Source of the DNA: a bacterium
GTDB taxonomy: Bacteria > Bacillota > Bacilli > Lactobacillales > Streptococcaceae
DNA length: 64,000 bases
Reading direction: 5' to 3'
Assembly: GCA_905221385.1 (NCBI GenBank)
Contig: CAJNCV010000006.1
Location: 1 to 64,000, forward strand
Both the position numbers and the translations under genes were made by a program. Positions 18,268-31,557 of this stretch are shown in pieces. Numbering within the stretch: the first letter of the stretch is position 1; each line of letters begins with the position of its first letter. The notes under the pieces were generated by a model. The model searched no databases. It was not told the origin of the DNA and saw nothing but the letters and a program-made list of their open reading frames with translations.

Positions 18268-19311
18268 ATGAAACAAACGATTATTCTTTTATACGGCGGA
18301 CGCAGTGCAGAACGTGAAGTGTCTGTATTGTCAGCTGAGAGTGTCATGCGTGCGGTCAACTACGACCGTTTCACAGTCAAGACTTTCTTCATCAGCCAGT
18401 CAGGTGACTTTATCAAAACGCAAGAATTTAGCCAGACTCCAGGTCAAGAGGATCGTCTCATGACAAATGCGACTATTGACTGGGACAAAAAAATAGCGCC
18501 AAGTGCCATCTACGAAGAAAGTGCAGTGGTCTTCCCAGTCCTTCATGGTCCGATGGGAGAAGATGGTTCTGTTCAAGGATTCTTGGAAGTTTTGAAAATG
18601 CCCTATGTCGGCTGCAATATCTTGTCATCAAGCCTTGCCATGGATAAAATCACGACCAAGCGAGTTTTAGAATCTGTAGGGATTGCCCAAGTTCCTTATG
18701 TGGCTATCGTCGAAGGGGATGATGTGACTTCTAAAATCGCTGAAGTTGAAGAAAAATTGACTTATCCAGTCTTCACGAAACCGTCAAATATGGGTTCAAG
18801 TGTCGGTATTTCTAAGTCTGAAAACCAAGAAGAACTCCGTCAAGCTTTGGAACTTGCCTTCCAATATGACAGCCGTGTCTTGGTTGAGCAAGGAGTGAAT
18901 GCTCGTGAAATTGAGGTTGGTCTCTTGGGAAACTACGATGTCAAGAGTACACTTCCTGGTGAAGTGGTCAAGGATGTTGCTTTCTACGACTATGATGCCA
19001 AGTATATTGACAACAAGATTACAATGGACATCCCAGCCAAGATTAGTGATGATGTAGTAGCTGTCATGCGTCAAAATGCAGAAACTGCCTTCCGTGCGAT
19101 CGGTGGCCTTGGTCTATCTCGTTGTGATTTCTTCTATACAGATAAGGGTGAGGTTTTCCTAAACGAGCTCAATACCATGCCAGGTTTTACCCAGTGGTCT
19201 ATGTACCCACTACTTTGGGACAATATGGGAATCAGTTACCCAGACCTAATCGAGCATTTGGTTGACCTTGCCAAGGAAAGTTTTAATAAGCACGAAGCGC
19301 ATTTGCTATAA
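18268..19311 (+). CDS. ddl: D-alanine--D-alanine ligase
   Basis: A 347-residue ATP-grasp enzyme making D-Ala-D-Ala for the peptidoglycan stem. The N-terminal [11 protein letters not shown], the central [17 protein letters not shown] loop and the C-terminal [12 protein letters not shown] are typical. The serine and tyrosine pattern is that of vancomycin-susceptible D-Ala ligases as far as can be read. A promoter with TATGATATACT lies about 30 nt upstream. murF follows, as in other streptococci. Confidence 0.95.
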   Translation: MKQTIILLYGGRSAEREVSVLSAESVMRAVNYDRFTVKTFFISQSGDFIKTQEFSQTPGQEDRLMTNATIDWDKKIAPSAIYEESAVVFPVLHGPMGEDGSVQGFLEVLKMPYVGCNILSSSLAMDKITTKRVLESVGIAQVPYVAIVEGDDVTSKIAEVEEKLTYPVFTKPSNMGSSVGISKSENQEELRQALELAFQYDSRVLVEQGVNAREIEVGLLGNYDVKSTLPGEVVKDVAFYDYDAKYIDNKITMDIPAKISDDVVAVMRQNAETAFRAIGGLGLSRCDFFYTDKGEVFLNELNTMPGFTQWSMYPLLWDNMGISYPDLIEHLVDLAKESFNKHEAHLL

Positions 19312-19318
19312 AAATGAA

Positions 19319-19385
19319 AGAGGGGTAGAAGCCAGGAACATCGCCTGCAAGGTGATTAGAGTTCGTGGACTTCAACCCTTTTTAA
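19319..19385 (+). terminator. Long hairpin between ddl and murF
   Basis: AGGGGTAGAAG (19321-19331) pairs imperfectly with CTTCAACCCTT (19370-19380), followed by TTTTT. The roughly 38 nt loop holds a possible smaller stem. The murF ribosome-binding site AAAGGAG comes immediately after, so it may act as a leaky terminator or attenuator. Confidence 0.5.
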
Positions 19386-19395
19386 AGGAGTAGAA

Positions 19396-20757
19396 ATGAA
19401 ATTAACAATCCATGAAGTTGCCCAAGCTGTTGGAGCTAAAAATGATGTCAGTATCTTTGAGGATGCCCAGTTAGAAAAGGCTGAGTTTGACAGTCGTTTG
19501 ATTGGGACGGGAGATTTGTTTGTGCCACTCAAAGGTGCGCGTGATGGTCATGACTTTATCAAAACAGCTTTTGAAAATGGTGCAGCAGTAACCTTGTCTG
19601 AGAAAGAGGTTGCAAATCATCCCTACATCCTAGTAGACGACGTGTTGTCTGCCTTTCAAACTCTCGCAGCCTACTATCTTGAAAAAACAGCGGTTGATGT
19701 CTTTGCGGTCACGGGTTCAAATGGTAAAACAACGACCAAGGATATGTTGGCGCACTTGCTATCAACAACCTACAAGACCTACAAAACTCAGGGCAATTAC
19801 AATAACGAAATTGGTCTTCCTTACACAGTTCTTCATATGCCAGATGATACTGAAAAGTTGGTCTTGGAAATGGGACAGGATCACCTAGGAGATATCCATC
19901 TCTTGTCTGAATTGGCTCATCCTAAGACAGCCATTGTGACCTTGGTTGGAGAGGCTCATTTGGCCTTTTTCAAAGACCGTTCGGAGATTGCTAAAGGAAA
20001 AATGCAAATTGCTGATGGTATGGCACCAGGTTCTTTGCTTTTGGCACCAGCTGACCCGATTGTAGAGGACTACTTGCCTACAGATAAAAAAGTGATCCGT
20101 TTTGGGCAAGGGGCAGAATTGGAAGTCACAGACTTGATTGAGCGCAAGGATAGTCTGACCTTTAAGGCTAATTTTTTGGAACAAGCCCTCGATTTGCCAG
20201 TGACAGGTAAGTACAATGCCACCAATGCTATGATTGCATCCTATGTTGCCCTACAAGAAGGAGTTTCAGAGGAGCAAATTCGTCAGGCCTTTCAGAACCT
20301 AGAATTGACCCGTAATCGTACTGAGTGGAAGAAAGCAGCCAATGGAGCAGATATTCTGTCTGACGTATACAATGCCAATCCAACTGCTATGAAGTTGATT
20401 TTGGAGACATTTTCTGCCATTCCAGCCAACGAGGGTGGCAAGAAAATTGCGGTTTTGGCGGATATGAAGGAATTAGGTAGTCAGTCTGCTCAACTCCATA
20501 ACCAGATGATTTTAAGTCTTTCCCCAGATGTGCTGGATACCGTTATTTTCTATGGAGAAGACATTGCCGAATTGGCACAACTGGCTAGTCAAATGTTCCC
20601 AATCGGTCATGTATTCTACTTTAAGAAAACTGCGAGCGAAGATCAATTTGAAGATCTAGTCAAGCAGGTCAAGAAAATCCTTGGAGCTAATGATCAAATC
20701 CTGCTCAAAGGCTCGAACTCTATGAATCTAGCCAAGTTGGTAGAAAGCCTAATGTAG
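19396..20757 (+). CDS. murF: UDP-N-acetylmuramoyl-tripeptide--D-alanyl-D-alanine ligase
   Basis: A 453-residue Mur ligase that joins the D-Ala-D-Ala made by Ddl to the UDP-MurNAc-tripeptide. The ATP loop VTGSNGKTTTKDML (about residue 106), GNYNNEIGLP and DVYNANPTAM are the family hallmarks. It has three domains: N-terminal UDP binding, central ATPase and C-terminal Rossmann-like. The start follows AAAGGAGTAGAA. It lies downstream of ddl across the hairpin at 19319. Confidence 0.95.
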   Translation: MKLTIHEVAQAVGAKNDVSIFEDAQLEKAEFDSRLIGTGDLFVPLKGARDGHDFIKTAFENGAAVTLSEKEVANHPYILVDDVLSAFQTLAAYYLEKTAVDVFAVTGSNGKTTTKDMLAHLLSTTYKTYKTQGNYNNEIGLPYTVLHMPDDTEKLVLEMGQDHLGDIHLLSELAHPKTAIVTLVGEAHLAFFKDRSEIAKGKMQIADGMAPGSLLLAPADPIVEDYLPTDKKVIRFGQGAELEVTDLIERKDSLTFKANFLEQALDLPVTGKYNATNAMIASYVALQEGVSEEQIRQAFQNLELTRNRTEWKKAANGADILSDVYNANPTAMKLILETFSAIPANEGGKKIAVLADMKELGSQSAQLHNQMILSLSPDVLDTVIFYGEDIAELAQLASQMFPIGHVFYFKKTASEDQFEDLVKQVKKILGANDQILLKGSNSMNLAKLVESLM

Positions 20758-20809
20758 TTTAGTGATTTCCACATGAAACTGTAGATTTCAAATCAGTGCA
20801 TTTCTGCAA

Positions 20810-20945
20810 TACAAATGATATAATAGGTTGCGAATTTAAGTCGCAAGTATTCTATGTATGGTATAGAATCAAGCTTTTTCAAAAAATTTAAAAGCTGGAG
20901 AAAGTGAATTTTTTACCGCCTCTAGCTAGATAAACGAGGAATAGA
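20810..20945 (+). promoter_or_regulatory. Promoter and structured leader of the TIGR02206-type gene
   Basis: TGATATAAT (about 20817-20825) is an extended -10. The roughly 120 nt leader then holds successive hairpins: TTGCGA...TCGCAA (20828-20846), ATTCTAT...ATAGAAT (20849-20869) and AGCTTTTTC...AAAAGCT (about 20873-20895). Such a run of stems is unusual before a single small gene and could be a regulatory RNA. Confidence 0.45.
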
Positions 20946-20947
20946 AT

Positions 20948-21652
20948 ATGAATTTGTGGGATAAATTATTTACCACACAGATATCAGAACCGCCCCAGTT
21001 TGAACTCCACTGGTACATTGGTTTGTTATGTTTACTGGCTCTTACTTTCTATGCTTCTTATCGTTTTCGCGACAAAGTGGCTTACCAGCGTTTTATTCAG
21101 CTCCTTCAGTCTCTTCAACTGATTGTTCTGTATAGCTGGTATTGGGGGAATCACATGCCTCTATCAGAAAGTTTACCCTTCTATCATTGCCGTATCGCCA
21201 TGTTTGTTATGCTCTTGATTCCAGGGACTTCCAAGTACAAGCAATACTTTGCCCTTCTAGGAACCTTTGGAGCAACTGCAGCTCTGGCTTACCCACTCTT
21301 TGACCCTTATCCGTTTCCGCATGTGACCATTTTGTCCTTCATTATCGGACATGTCGCCCTTTTAGGAAATGCGCTCCTATACTTGTTTAGAAACTATCAA
21401 CCTTCCCTTCTTGATTTGAAGAATGTGGTGGGGATTACTTTCGCCTTAAATGGCTTGATATGGGTTGTCAACTTAGTTGTAGGTGGGGACTATGGATTTT
21501 TAACGAAACCACCAATTGTTGGGAATCATGGTCCATTAGCAAATTACATCATCGTGTCAAGTGTATTGGTAGTAGCCATCAGTTTGACTGCAAAAGTATT
21601 AGAAGTTTTTTTACAACAAAGAGCAGAAAAGATGATTCAAGAGAAGGTCTAA
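20948..21652 (+). CDS. TIGR02206/YwaF family integral membrane protein
   Basis: A 234-residue protein with about six to seven membrane helices. It belongs to the YwaF/TIGR02206 family: a WYWGNHMPLSESLPFYHCRIA region, then a long membrane segment with FDPYPFPHVT. The function of the family is not known. It stands alone between murF and ftsA, behind its own promoter and structured leader. Confidence 0.8.
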   Translation: MNLWDKLFTTQISEPPQFELHWYIGLLCLLALTFYASYRFRDKVAYQRFIQLLQSLQLIVLYSWYWGNHMPLSESLPFYHCRIAMFVMLLIPGTSKYKQYFALLGTFGATAALAYPLFDPYPFPHVTILSFIIGHVALLGNALLYLFRNYQPSLLDLKNVVGITFALNGLIWVVNLVVGGDYGFLTKPPIVGNHGPLANYIIVSSVLVVAISLTAKVLEVFLQQRAEKMIQEKV

Positions 21653-21882
21653 GAAGATCTTCTCTTTTTAGTGAATACAACGAGAATGCTTTTTTCTAAG
21701 CAAGGACTTGATTTGTTTTCATAAAAGAAGCAAAAAAGATTTTTACAAAAACCTTGAGGAAATTTATGAAAAACTAAGCACGATTGGATTTTTTGTGTTA
21801 TAATATTTTGTGAATAGCTGTGCCCTATTACAGTTATTAAAATAGAAGTGAGAAACTTGGAAGACAGAGAGGACGCGATGTA

Positions 21883-24532
<2,650 letters not shown>

Positions 24533-24535
24533 AAA

Positions 24536-25207
24536 ATGAATTTGAAAAAAAATACGGAATTAATTTTTCAGCAGATCGCGGATGCTAGTCAAAAAGCAAA
24601 TCGTGATTCAGATTCAGTTTCAGTGATAGCTGTCACAAAATATGTAGATATAGAAACAGCGGAAGCATTGCTTCCGCTTGGTGTTCATCATATTGGTGAA
24701 AATCGTGTTGATAAATTTTTGGAAAAATACCAGGCTTTGAAAGATCGACCTGTTACCTGGCATTTGATCGGAACGCTCCAGAGACGTAAGGTAAAGGATG
24801 TCATCTCTTTTGTAGATTATTTCCATGCTCTAGATTCTCTCAAGCTTGCTCAAGAAATTCAAAAAAGAACGAATCGTGTGATTAAGTGCTTCTTACAGGT
24901 CAATATTTCTGGCGAGGAAACTAAACACGGGTTTTCCAAAGAAGCCTTGCTGGAGCAATTAGCTGACTTAGCTCAGTTAAATCGAATTGAATATGTTGGT
25001 CTAATGACTATGGCTCCTCTTGAGGCAGATACGGATGAATTGAGAACGATTTTCAAAAAAACACAAGAACTGCAAGCAGAAATTAGAGAAAAACAAATCC
25101 CTAACATGCCTATGACAGAGTTAAGTATGGGAATGAGTCGCGATTATGAAGAAGCGATTCAGTTCGGCTCGACTTTTGTTCGAATTGGCACAGCTTTTTT
25201 TAAATAG
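24536..25207 (+). CDS. ylmE: YggS/YlmE-type pyridoxal-phosphate-binding protein
   Basis: A 223-residue PLPBP-family protein that keeps PLP and amino/keto acid pools balanced. The PLP lysine lies in IAVTKYV. GENRVDKFLEK, WHLIGTLQRRK and SMGMSRDYEEAIQFGSTFVRIGTAFF are the family motifs. It is in the ylmEFGH cluster after ftsZ, a standard Gram-positive arrangement; deletion mutants elsewhere show mild division or metabolic effects. Confidence 0.92.
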   Translation: MNLKKNTELIFQQIADASQKANRDSDSVSVIAVTKYVDIETAEALLPLGVHHIGENRVDKFLEKYQALKDRPVTWHLIGTLQRRKVKDVISFVDYFHALDSLKLAQEIQKRTNRVIKCFLQVNISGEETKHGFSKEALLEQLADLAQLNRIEYVGLMTMAPLEADTDELRTIFKKTQELQAEIREKQIPNMPMTELSMGMSRDYEEAIQFGSTFVRIGTAFFK

Positions 25208-25216
25208 GAGAGACTC

Positions 25217-25750
25217 ATGTCTTTAAAAGATAAATTTGATAAATTTATAGATTATTTTACAGAAGATGGAGAAGAAACAACACCTCGCTATGAATCTCAA
25301 CAAGATGAAGTGGTTGTTTCACCAATTTCAACTTCTAAGGAATTGCCAGTACAGTCCCAAGCAAGTACATCAAAAGATGCCAATATCACTCGCTTGCATG
25401 AACGTCAAAAGGAACTAGCTATGCAAAATCACCGTACAGATGGAAAAGTAATCATTGAAGTTCGTTATCCTAGAAAGTATGAAGATGCAACAGTGATTGT
25501 CGACCTATTAACTGGGAATGAAAGTATCCTGATTGATTTTCAGTACATGACGGAAGTTCAAGCACGTCGTTGCTTAGACTATCTTGATGGTGCACGTCAT
25601 GTTTTGGCTGGTAATATGAAAAAAGTTGCGAGTACGATGTATTTGTTGACACCAGTCAATGTAGTTGTAAATATTGAAGATATTAAATTGTCGGATGATT
25701 CACAAAATGCTGAATTTGGTTTTGATATTAAGCGAAATAGAGCAAGATAA
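25217..25750 (+). CDS. sepF: Cell division protein SepF
   Basis: A 177-residue SepF (YlmF) with an N-terminal amphipathic membrane-binding helix ([14 protein letters not shown]), a variable linker and a C-terminal SepF domain ([32 protein letters not shown] region). It bundles FtsZ filaments and helps FtsA anchor the ring. The start follows GGAGAGACTC. The stop TAA overlaps the ylmG ATG. Confidence 0.93.
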   Translation: MSLKDKFDKFIDYFTEDGEETTPRYESQQDEVVVSPISTSKELPVQSQASTSKDANITRLHERQKELAMQNHRTDGKVIIEVRYPRKYEDATVIVDLLTGNESILIDFQYMTEVQARRCLDYLDGARHVLAGNMKKVASTMYLLTPVNVVVNIEDIKLSDDSQNAEFGFDIKRNRAR

Positions 25751-26010
25751 TGTTTTTTCTAATTCACTTAATCCAAAATGCTGTGAACATCTATTCCTTC
25801 ATTCTGCTGGCTTTTGTTTTACTTTCTTGGTTTCCTAATGCCTACGATAGTTCACTAGGTCGCTTAATCATTCGCCTTGTGCATCCAGTTATCGAACCAC
25901 TTCGTAAATTAAATTTACAATTTGGTGGTCTTGATTTTACTGTTTGGATGGCCCTTATTCTGATTCAATTTGTAGGAGCCATTCTAACACGGTTAGTATT
26001 ATTCCTATGA
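25750..26010 (+). CDS. ylmG: YggT family membrane protein YlmG
   Basis: An 86-residue protein with two hydrophobic helices joined by a conserved loop (LSWFPNAYDSS; VHPVIEPLRKL). YggT/YlmG proteins are linked to division and to membrane organisation. The start overlaps the sepF stop, and the stop overlaps the ylmH start (ATGA), so the cluster is translationally coupled. Confidence 0.9.
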   Translation: MFFLIHLIQNAVNIYSFILLAFVLLSWFPNAYDSSLGRLIIRLVHPVIEPLRKLNLQFGGLDFTVWMALILIQFVGAILTRLVLFL

Positions 26011-26798
26011 TAGAAAATCGAGTTATTTATCAGCACTTTTCACATGATGATATTCCTTTTATTGATAAGGGGTTGGAATGGATAAAACGAGTAGAAGACA
26101 CGTATACACCTGTACTTACTTCTTTTATCAATCCTCATCAGGAACAGCTATTAAGGATTCTAGCCGGAACTTATGGGATTGCTTGTCAAAGTAGCGGTGA
26201 TTTCCTTCAAACAGAGTCGGTTCGAGTTCTTCTCTATCCAGATTATTTTGAACCTGAGATAGCAGATTTTGAGATAGCCTTATTAGATATTAGCTATTCG
26301 AGTAAATTTGAACAACTGACTCATGGAAAGATATTGGGAACTATCATCAACCAGTTAGGAATTGATCGTAAATTATTTGGTGATATCTTGGTAGATGAAA
26401 AGAGAGCACAGATTTTTGTCAATCGTAAGTTTATTCCTCTCTTTCAGGATGGGATAAGAAAGATTGGCAAACTTCCTGTATCGCTGGAGGAATGTCCTGT
26501 TACCGATAGGATTTTATCTAAAATTGACTATAGAGAACGAGAAATTTTAGTTTCGAGTTTTCGATTGGATGCTCTCTTATCAAGTGCCTTGAAATTATCT
26601 AGGAATCAGGCTAGTCAATTGATAGAAAAAAAATCTGTCCAGGTAAACTATCATCTGGTTGAAAAAAGTGACTACCAGGTTGCAGTTGGAGATTTGATCA
26701 GTGTGAGAAAGTTTGGTCGTCTAAAAATTGTCAAAGACAATGGACAGACAAAAAAAGACAAGATAAAATTAAGCATTCAATTATTATTAAGTAAGTGA
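26007..26798 (+). CDS. ylmH: S4-domain RNA-binding protein YlmH
   Basis: A 263-residue YlmH with an N-terminal mixed domain and a C-terminal S4 RNA-binding domain (about residues 180-245, LDALLSSALKLSRNQASQLIEK). YlmH has been reported to act in ribosome-associated quality control in Bacillus. The start is the ATG at 26007 in the ATGA overlap with ylmG; longer in-frame starts lie inside ylmG. Confidence 0.9.
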   Translation: MIENRVIYQHFSHDDIPFIDKGLEWIKRVEDTYTPVLTSFINPHQEQLLRILAGTYGIACQSSGDFLQTESVRVLLYPDYFEPEIADFEIALLDISYSSKFEQLTHGKILGTIINQLGIDRKLFGDILVDEKRAQIFVNRKFIPLFQDGIRKIGKLPVSLEECPVTDRILSKIDYREREILVSSFRLDALLSSALKLSRNQASQLIEKKSVQVNYHLVEKSDYQVAVGDLISVRKFGRLKIVKDNGQTKKDKIKLSIQLLLSK

Positions 26799-26806
26799 GG
26801 AAAAGT

Positions 26807-27613
26807 ATGCCAATTACATCGTTAGAAATTAAAGATAAAACCTTTGGTACAAAATTTAGAGGTTTAGATCCAGAAGAAGTTAATGAATTCCTTGATATTG
26901 TTGTACGTGATTATGAGGAGTTGGTTCGTAGCAATCATGATAAGGAAAGACAGATTAAAAGTTTAGAAGAACGCTTATCTTACTTTGATGAGATGAAAAA
27001 TTCTTTGAGTCAATCTGTTTTGATTGCTCAAGATACAGCTGAAAGGGTAAAACAGGCGGCTCAGGAACGTTCAAATAATATTATTAAACAAGCTGAACAA
27101 GATGCAGAGCGTCTTTTAGATGAGGCTAAGTATAGAGCTAATGAAATTTTACGCCAAGCAGCAGATAATGCTAAAAAAGTGGCTGTAGAGACAGAAGAAT
27201 TGAAAAACAAGAGTCGTGTATTCCATCAACGTCTCAAATCAACAATTGAAAGTCAGCTGGCAATTGTTGAATCACCGGATTGGGAAGATATTTTGAAGCC
27301 TACGGCAACTTATCTTCAAACAAGTGACGAAGCTTTCAAAGAAGTTGTGAGCGAAGTTTTAGGCGAAAAGCTTCCTTCTCAACCTGAAGAAGACCCAATT
27401 GATGTGACACGTCAATTTTCTCCTGAGGAAATGGCGGAATTGCAAGCTCGTATTGAGGCGAGTAGCAAAGAATTAGCTGGATTAGAGGAAGAACAAAAAG
27501 AAGATGAAGATGTTAGCACACCTTCTTTAGAAGACTCTATAGAGGCAATTGTTGAAGCCCAGTCAGATTCTAAAGAAAAGAAATCAAAAAAAGAATCTGT
27601 TTCGATTTTATAA
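26807..27613 (+). CDS. divIVA: Cell division protein DivIVA
   Basis: A 268-residue coiled-coil protein that binds negatively curved membranes at septum and poles. The conserved N-terminal lipid-binding part reads ITSLEIKDKTFGTKFRGLDP and is followed by two long coiled coils and an acidic, Lys/Ser-rich tail. In streptococci it directs division-site maturation and is a StkP target. The ATG at 26807 follows GAGGAAAAGT; a GTG at 26795 would overlap ylmH. Confidence 0.95.
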   Translation: MPITSLEIKDKTFGTKFRGLDPEEVNEFLDIVVRDYEELVRSNHDKERQIKSLEERLSYFDEMKNSLSQSVLIAQDTAERVKQAAQERSNNIIKQAEQDAERLLDEAKYRANEILRQAADNAKKVAVETEELKNKSRVFHQRLKSTIESQLAIVESPDWEDILKPTATYLQTSDEAFKEVVSEVLGEKLPSQPEEDPIDVTRQFSPEEMAELQARIEASSKELAGLEEEQKEDEDVSTPSLEDSIEAIVEAQSDSKEKKSKKESVSIL

Positions 27614-27624
27614 GTATAAAATGT

Positions 27625-27845
27625 GAGAACAAGATCGAACCAACTATATTTTCAGCGAGCGGGAGATGGTGAGAGTCCTGCAATCCCTGGTGGTTAGATT
27701 ATCCTCTCAACAAATCCAGTCCGAAAGCAGTAAGACTGGACGTCCCCCACGTTACGGGAAAAGAGGAAAAGAGACCCTGTCTTTTTTCGAACAAAGGTGG
27801 TACCACGATTTTCGTCCTTTTTGCGAATCGTGGTTTTTATTTTGT
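27625..27845 (+). promoter_or_regulatory. T-box leader of ileS
   Basis: A tRNA-sensing leader. The conserved T-box AAAGGTGGTACCACG (27793-27807) is followed by a terminator whose stem CCACGATT...AATCGTGG (27803-27832) runs into TTTTTATTTT. The upstream part is strongly structured, including CCAGTC...GACTGG (about 27717-27735). Uncharged tRNA(Ile) is expected to favour the antiterminator and switch on ileS. Isoleucine specificity is inferred from the downstream gene. Confidence 0.9.
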
Positions 27846-27868
27846 CAATTTAAATTAAAGGAGTAACA

Positions 27869-30661
27869 ATGAAACTTAAAGAAACCCTCAATCTAGGGAA
27901 AACAGACTTTCCTATGCGTGCTGGACTTCCAACCAAAGAACCACTATGGCAAAAAGAATGGGAAGAAGCAAAACTTTACCAACGTCGTCAAGAGTTGAAC
28001 CAAGGAAAACCGCATTTCACCTTGCATGATGGACCTCCATATGCAAACGGAAATATCCACGTTGGACACGCTATGAACAAAATTTCTAAAGATATTATTG
28101 TTCGTTCAAAATCGATGTCAGGATTTTATGCGCCTTACATCCCAGGTTGGGATACTCATGGTCTTCCAATCGAGCAAGTTTTGGCAAAACAAGGTGTCAA
28201 ACGCAAAGAAATGGACTTGGTTGAGTACTTGAAACTTTGCCGCGAGTATGCTCTTTCTCAAGTTGATAAACAACGAGAAGACTTTAAACGTTTGGGTGTT
28301 TCTGGTGACTGGGAAAATCCTTATGTTACCTTGACTCCGGACTATGAAGCGGCTCAAATCCGTGTCTTCGGTGAAATGGCTAAAAAAGGCTATATCTACC
28401 GTGGTGCCAAGCCAGTCTACTGGTCATGGTCTTCTGAGTCAGCCCTTGCTGAAGCGGAAATTGAATACCATGACTTGCTTTCAACTTCCCTTTACTATGC
28501 TAACCGCGTTAAAGACGGAAAAGGTGTGCTAGATACGGATACCTATATCGTTGTATGGACAACTACGCCATTTACCATCACAGCTTCTCGTGGATTGACA
28601 GTTGGAGCAGATATTGATTACGTTTTGGTCCAACCTGCTGGTGAAGCTCGTAAGTTTGTGGTTGCTGCAGAGTTGTTGAATAGTTTGTCTGAGAAATTTG
28701 GCTGGGCTGATGTTCAAGTCTTAGCGACTTACCGTGGACAAGAATTGAACCACATTGTGACAAAGCACCCGTGGGATACAGCTGTAGATGAGTTGGTGAT
28801 CCTCGGTGACCACGTTACGACTGACTCTGGTACAGGTATCGTCCATACAGCCCCTGGTTTTGGTGAGGACGACTACAATGTCGGTGTTGCTAACGGCCTT
28901 GAAGTTGCTGTAACAGTTAACGAACGCGGTATTATGATGGCCAATGCTGGCTCTGACTTTGAAGGTCAATTCTATGACAAGGTTGTACCAACTGTTATCG
29001 AAAAACTGGGCGATTTGCTCCTTGCCCAAGAAGAAATCTCTCACTCATATCCATTTGACTGGCGTACGAAAAAACCAATCATCTGGCGTGCAGTACCACA
29101 ATGGTTTGCCTCTGTATCTAAATTCCGCCAAGAAATCTTGGATGAAATTGAAAAAGTGAAATTCCACTCAGAATGGGGTAAAGTTCGTCTTTACAACATG
29201 ATTCGCGACCGTGGCGACTGGGTTATCTCTCGTCAACGTGCTTGGGGTGTTCCACTTCCAATCTTCTATGCTGAAGATGGTACAGCAATCATGACAGCTG
29301 AAACTATCGAGCATGTGGCTCAACTCTTTGAAGAGCACGGTTCTATTGTATGGTGGGAACGTGATGCTAAAGACCTCTTGCCAGAAGGATTTACCCATCC
29401 AGGTTCACCAAATGGCGAATTCAAGAAAGAAACAGATATCATGGACGTATGGTTCGACTCCGGTTCTTCATGGAATGGAGTTGTAGTAAACCGTCCAGAA
29501 CTCAAATATCCAGCTGACCTCTATCTGGAAGGTTCTGACCAGTACCGTGGTTGGTTCAACTCATCTCTTATCACATCTGTTGCCAACCATGGCGTGGCTC
29601 CTTACAAACAAATCTTGTCACAAGGTTTTGCCCTTGACGGTAAAGGTGAGAAGATGTCTAAATCTCTTGGAAATACGATTGCGCCAAGCGATGTTGAAAA
29701 ACAATTTGGTGCGGAAATCTTGCGTCTCTGGGTAACCAGTGTAGACTCAAGCAACGACGTGCGTATCTCTATGGACATCTTGAGCCAAGTCTCTGAAACT
29801 TACCGTAAGATTCGTAACACCCTTCGTTTCTTGATTGCCAATACCTCTGACTTTAATCCAGCAGTGGATGCTGTGGCTTATGAAGAACTACGTTCAGTTG
29901 ATAAGTACATGACTATTCGTTTTAACCAACTCGTCAAGACTATTCGTGATGCTTATGCGGACTTTGAATTCTTGACAATTCATAAGGCCTTGGTTAACTT
30001 TATCAACGTTGATTTGTCAGCCTTCTACCTTGACTTTGCAAAAGACGTTGTTTACATCGAAGGAGCTAAATCACTGCAACGCCGTCAAATGCAGACTGTT
30101 TTTTATGACATCCTTGTGAAAATCACGAAACTCTTGACACCAATCCTTCCTCACACAGCGGAAGAAATCTGGTCATATCTTGAGTTTGAAGCTGAAGACT
30201 TCGTTCAATTGTCAGAATTACCAGAAGCGGAAACTTTTGCGAACCAAGAAGAAATCTTGGATACATGGGCTGCCTTCATGGACTTCCGTGGACAAGCTCA
30301 AAAAGCCTTAGAAGAAGCTCGTAATGCAAAAGTAATCGGTAAATCACTCGAAGCACATTTGACGGTCTATCCAAATGAAGTGGTGAAAACTTTGCTCGAA
30401 GCAGTAAACAGCAATGTAGCCCAACTTTTGATCGTGTCAGAATTAACCATCGCAGAAGGTGCAGCTCCAGAGAGTGCAGTTAACTTTGAAGATGTGGCTT
30501 TCACAGTTGACCGTGCGGCTGGTGAGGTTTGTGACCGTTGCCGTCGTATCGATCCAACAACGGCAGAACGTGGCTACCACGCAGTCATCTGTGACCACTG
30601 TGCAAGCATTGTAGAAGAAAACTTTGCGGACGCAGTCGCAGAAGGATTTGAAGCGAAATAA
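27869..30661 (+). CDS. ileS: Isoleucyl-tRNA synthetase
   Basis: A 930-residue class I synthetase that charges tRNA(Ile). It shows the HIGH motif as HVGH (residues 64-67), KMSKS near residue 595, the CP1 editing domain between them ([28 protein letters not shown]), and a C-terminal zinc finger with CDRC and CDHC. This is the eubacterial mupirocin-sensitive architecture, and no second ileS was seen. It is controlled by the T-box leader and followed by a perfect 19 bp terminator stem. Confidence 0.97.
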   Translation: MKLKETLNLGKTDFPMRAGLPTKEPLWQKEWEEAKLYQRRQELNQGKPHFTLHDGPPYANGNIHVGHAMNKISKDIIVRSKSMSGFYAPYIPGWDTHGLPIEQVLAKQGVKRKEMDLVEYLKLCREYALSQVDKQREDFKRLGVSGDWENPYVTLTPDYEAAQIRVFGEMAKKGYIYRGAKPVYWSWSSESALAEAEIEYHDLLSTSLYYANRVKDGKGVLDTDTYIVVWTTTPFTITASRGLTVGADIDYVLVQPAGEARKFVVAAELLNSLSEKFGWADVQVLATYRGQELNHIVTKHPWDTAVDELVILGDHVTTDSGTGIVHTAPGFGEDDYNVGVANGLEVAVTVNERGIMMANAGSDFEGQFYDKVVPTVIEKLGDLLLAQEEISHSYPFDWRTKKPIIWRAVPQWFASVSKFRQEILDEIEKVKFHSEWGKVRLYNMIRDRGDWVISRQRAWGVPLPIFYAEDGTAIMTAETIEHVAQLFEEHGSIVWWERDAKDLLPEGFTHPGSPNGEFKKETDIMDVWFDSGSSWNGVVVNRPELKYPADLYLEGSDQYRGWFNSSLITSVANHGVAPYKQILSQGFALDGKGEKMSKSLGNTIAPSDVEKQFGAEILRLWVTSVDSSNDVRISMDILSQVSETYRKIRNTLRFLIANTSDFNPAVDAVAYEELRSVDKYMTIRFNQLVKTIRDAYADFEFLTIHKALVNFINVDLSAFYLDFAKDVVYIEGAKSLQRRQMQTVFYDILVKITKLLTPILPHTAEEIWSYLEFEAEDFVQLSELPEAETFANQEEILDTWAAFMDFRGQAQKALEEARNAKVIGKSLEAHLTVYPNEVVKTLLEAVNSNVAQLLIVSELTIAEGAAPESAVNFEDVAFTVDRAAGEVCDRCRRIDPTTAERGYHAVICDHCASIVEENFADAVAEGFEAK

Positions 30662-30696
30662 TCAGAAAGAGACTGAGAAAAGTCGCTAAAATCATA

Positions 30697-30743
30697 AAAA
30701 CGCATAATATCAAGAGTTCAAGTGTCTTGATATTATGCGTTTT
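30697..30743. terminator. Strong bidirectional terminator after ileS
   Basis: Arms 30697-30715 and 30725-30743 are perfectly complementary over 19 bp (AAAACGCATAATATCAAGA), with a 9 nt loop. The A and T ends would terminate transcription from either side. Confidence 0.85.
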
Positions 30744-30988
30744 ATCATGGAAAAATTTACTAGTCCATTTCCTCAAATGAAGTTCTTCCTGGTCTGCCCG
30801 TGTAGATAATTAACATAATCAACTATTCAGTTTTCTCATAATTTTATATTTCCACTAATTATAAAGAGACTATAGAACTTAAAATTATTTTTTGAAAATC
30901 AATATTTATTATAAAATTTTATAAGACTGTTTAATTTTTAGATAAATTATGATTGAATAATACTTATAAAAATTTTAAGGAGATTATT
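30744..30988 (+). other. AT-rich intergenic region
   Basis: No gene is seen. A 20-codon reading frame starting MEKFTSPFPQ (about 30748) is too short to support. The right half is very AT-rich and contains the promoter and the AAGGAG (30977-30982) of the following broken gene. Confidence 0.4.
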
Positions 30989-31369
30989 ATGAAAACAAAT
31001 ACACTTGCTCGTGTCAACGCTATTTTTGGTCTTATTTCAGGAATTGTATTGCTTTTAGGGCCAGTCATCATGTTTATCATGGCTATTGGAGCTGCTGCGG
31101 CAACTGAAGACGCAGATATAACGGTTGGGACATTGACAGGGCTCTCAATTATTTTGTCATTGGTTTAAATTGCTGTTTTGGTATTGGGAATTGTTGCTAT
31201 TGTTTATTATAAAGATGATGAACGTGTTACGAATGCACCTTCTGTTTTGCTCATTGTAGGTGGTGCGGTCGGTTTGATTCCACTTTTGGGATGGGTAGGT
31301 GGAATTCTAACCATTATTGGTGGTTCACTCTACTTTGGAATATTGAAAAAATTTGTAATTGAAGAGTAG
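30989..31369 (+). pseudogene. Small multi-helix membrane protein with an in-frame stop
   Basis: The ATG at 30989 follows AAGGAG. The frame stays open to 31369 except for one TAA at 31166-31168 (codon 60), between GLSIILSL(V) and IAVLVLGIVAIVYY. Ignoring the stop, the product has about 126 residues and four hydrophobic helices with glycine-rich packing (LGWVGGILTIIGG). No frameshift is needed, so a single nonsense change explains the break. The function is unknown. The second half may still be translated from a TTG at 31178, but no ribosome-binding site supports this. Confidence 0.7.
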
Positions 31370-31557
31370 TAGTTTTTTAATTATTTAGGAGAGACTGCTT
31401 CATTTTCTGTTGAGAATAATTATGATAATATAATAAAAAGAAGGCTGAGAAGCTCTTCTCTTTTTAGTTGATTTTAACTAGCTTTTTTGTGAAAAATTGT
31501 GTAAAATAGAATAGATAAACGAGGGAAACCTCGAAAAATAAAAGGAGAATCCATCTA

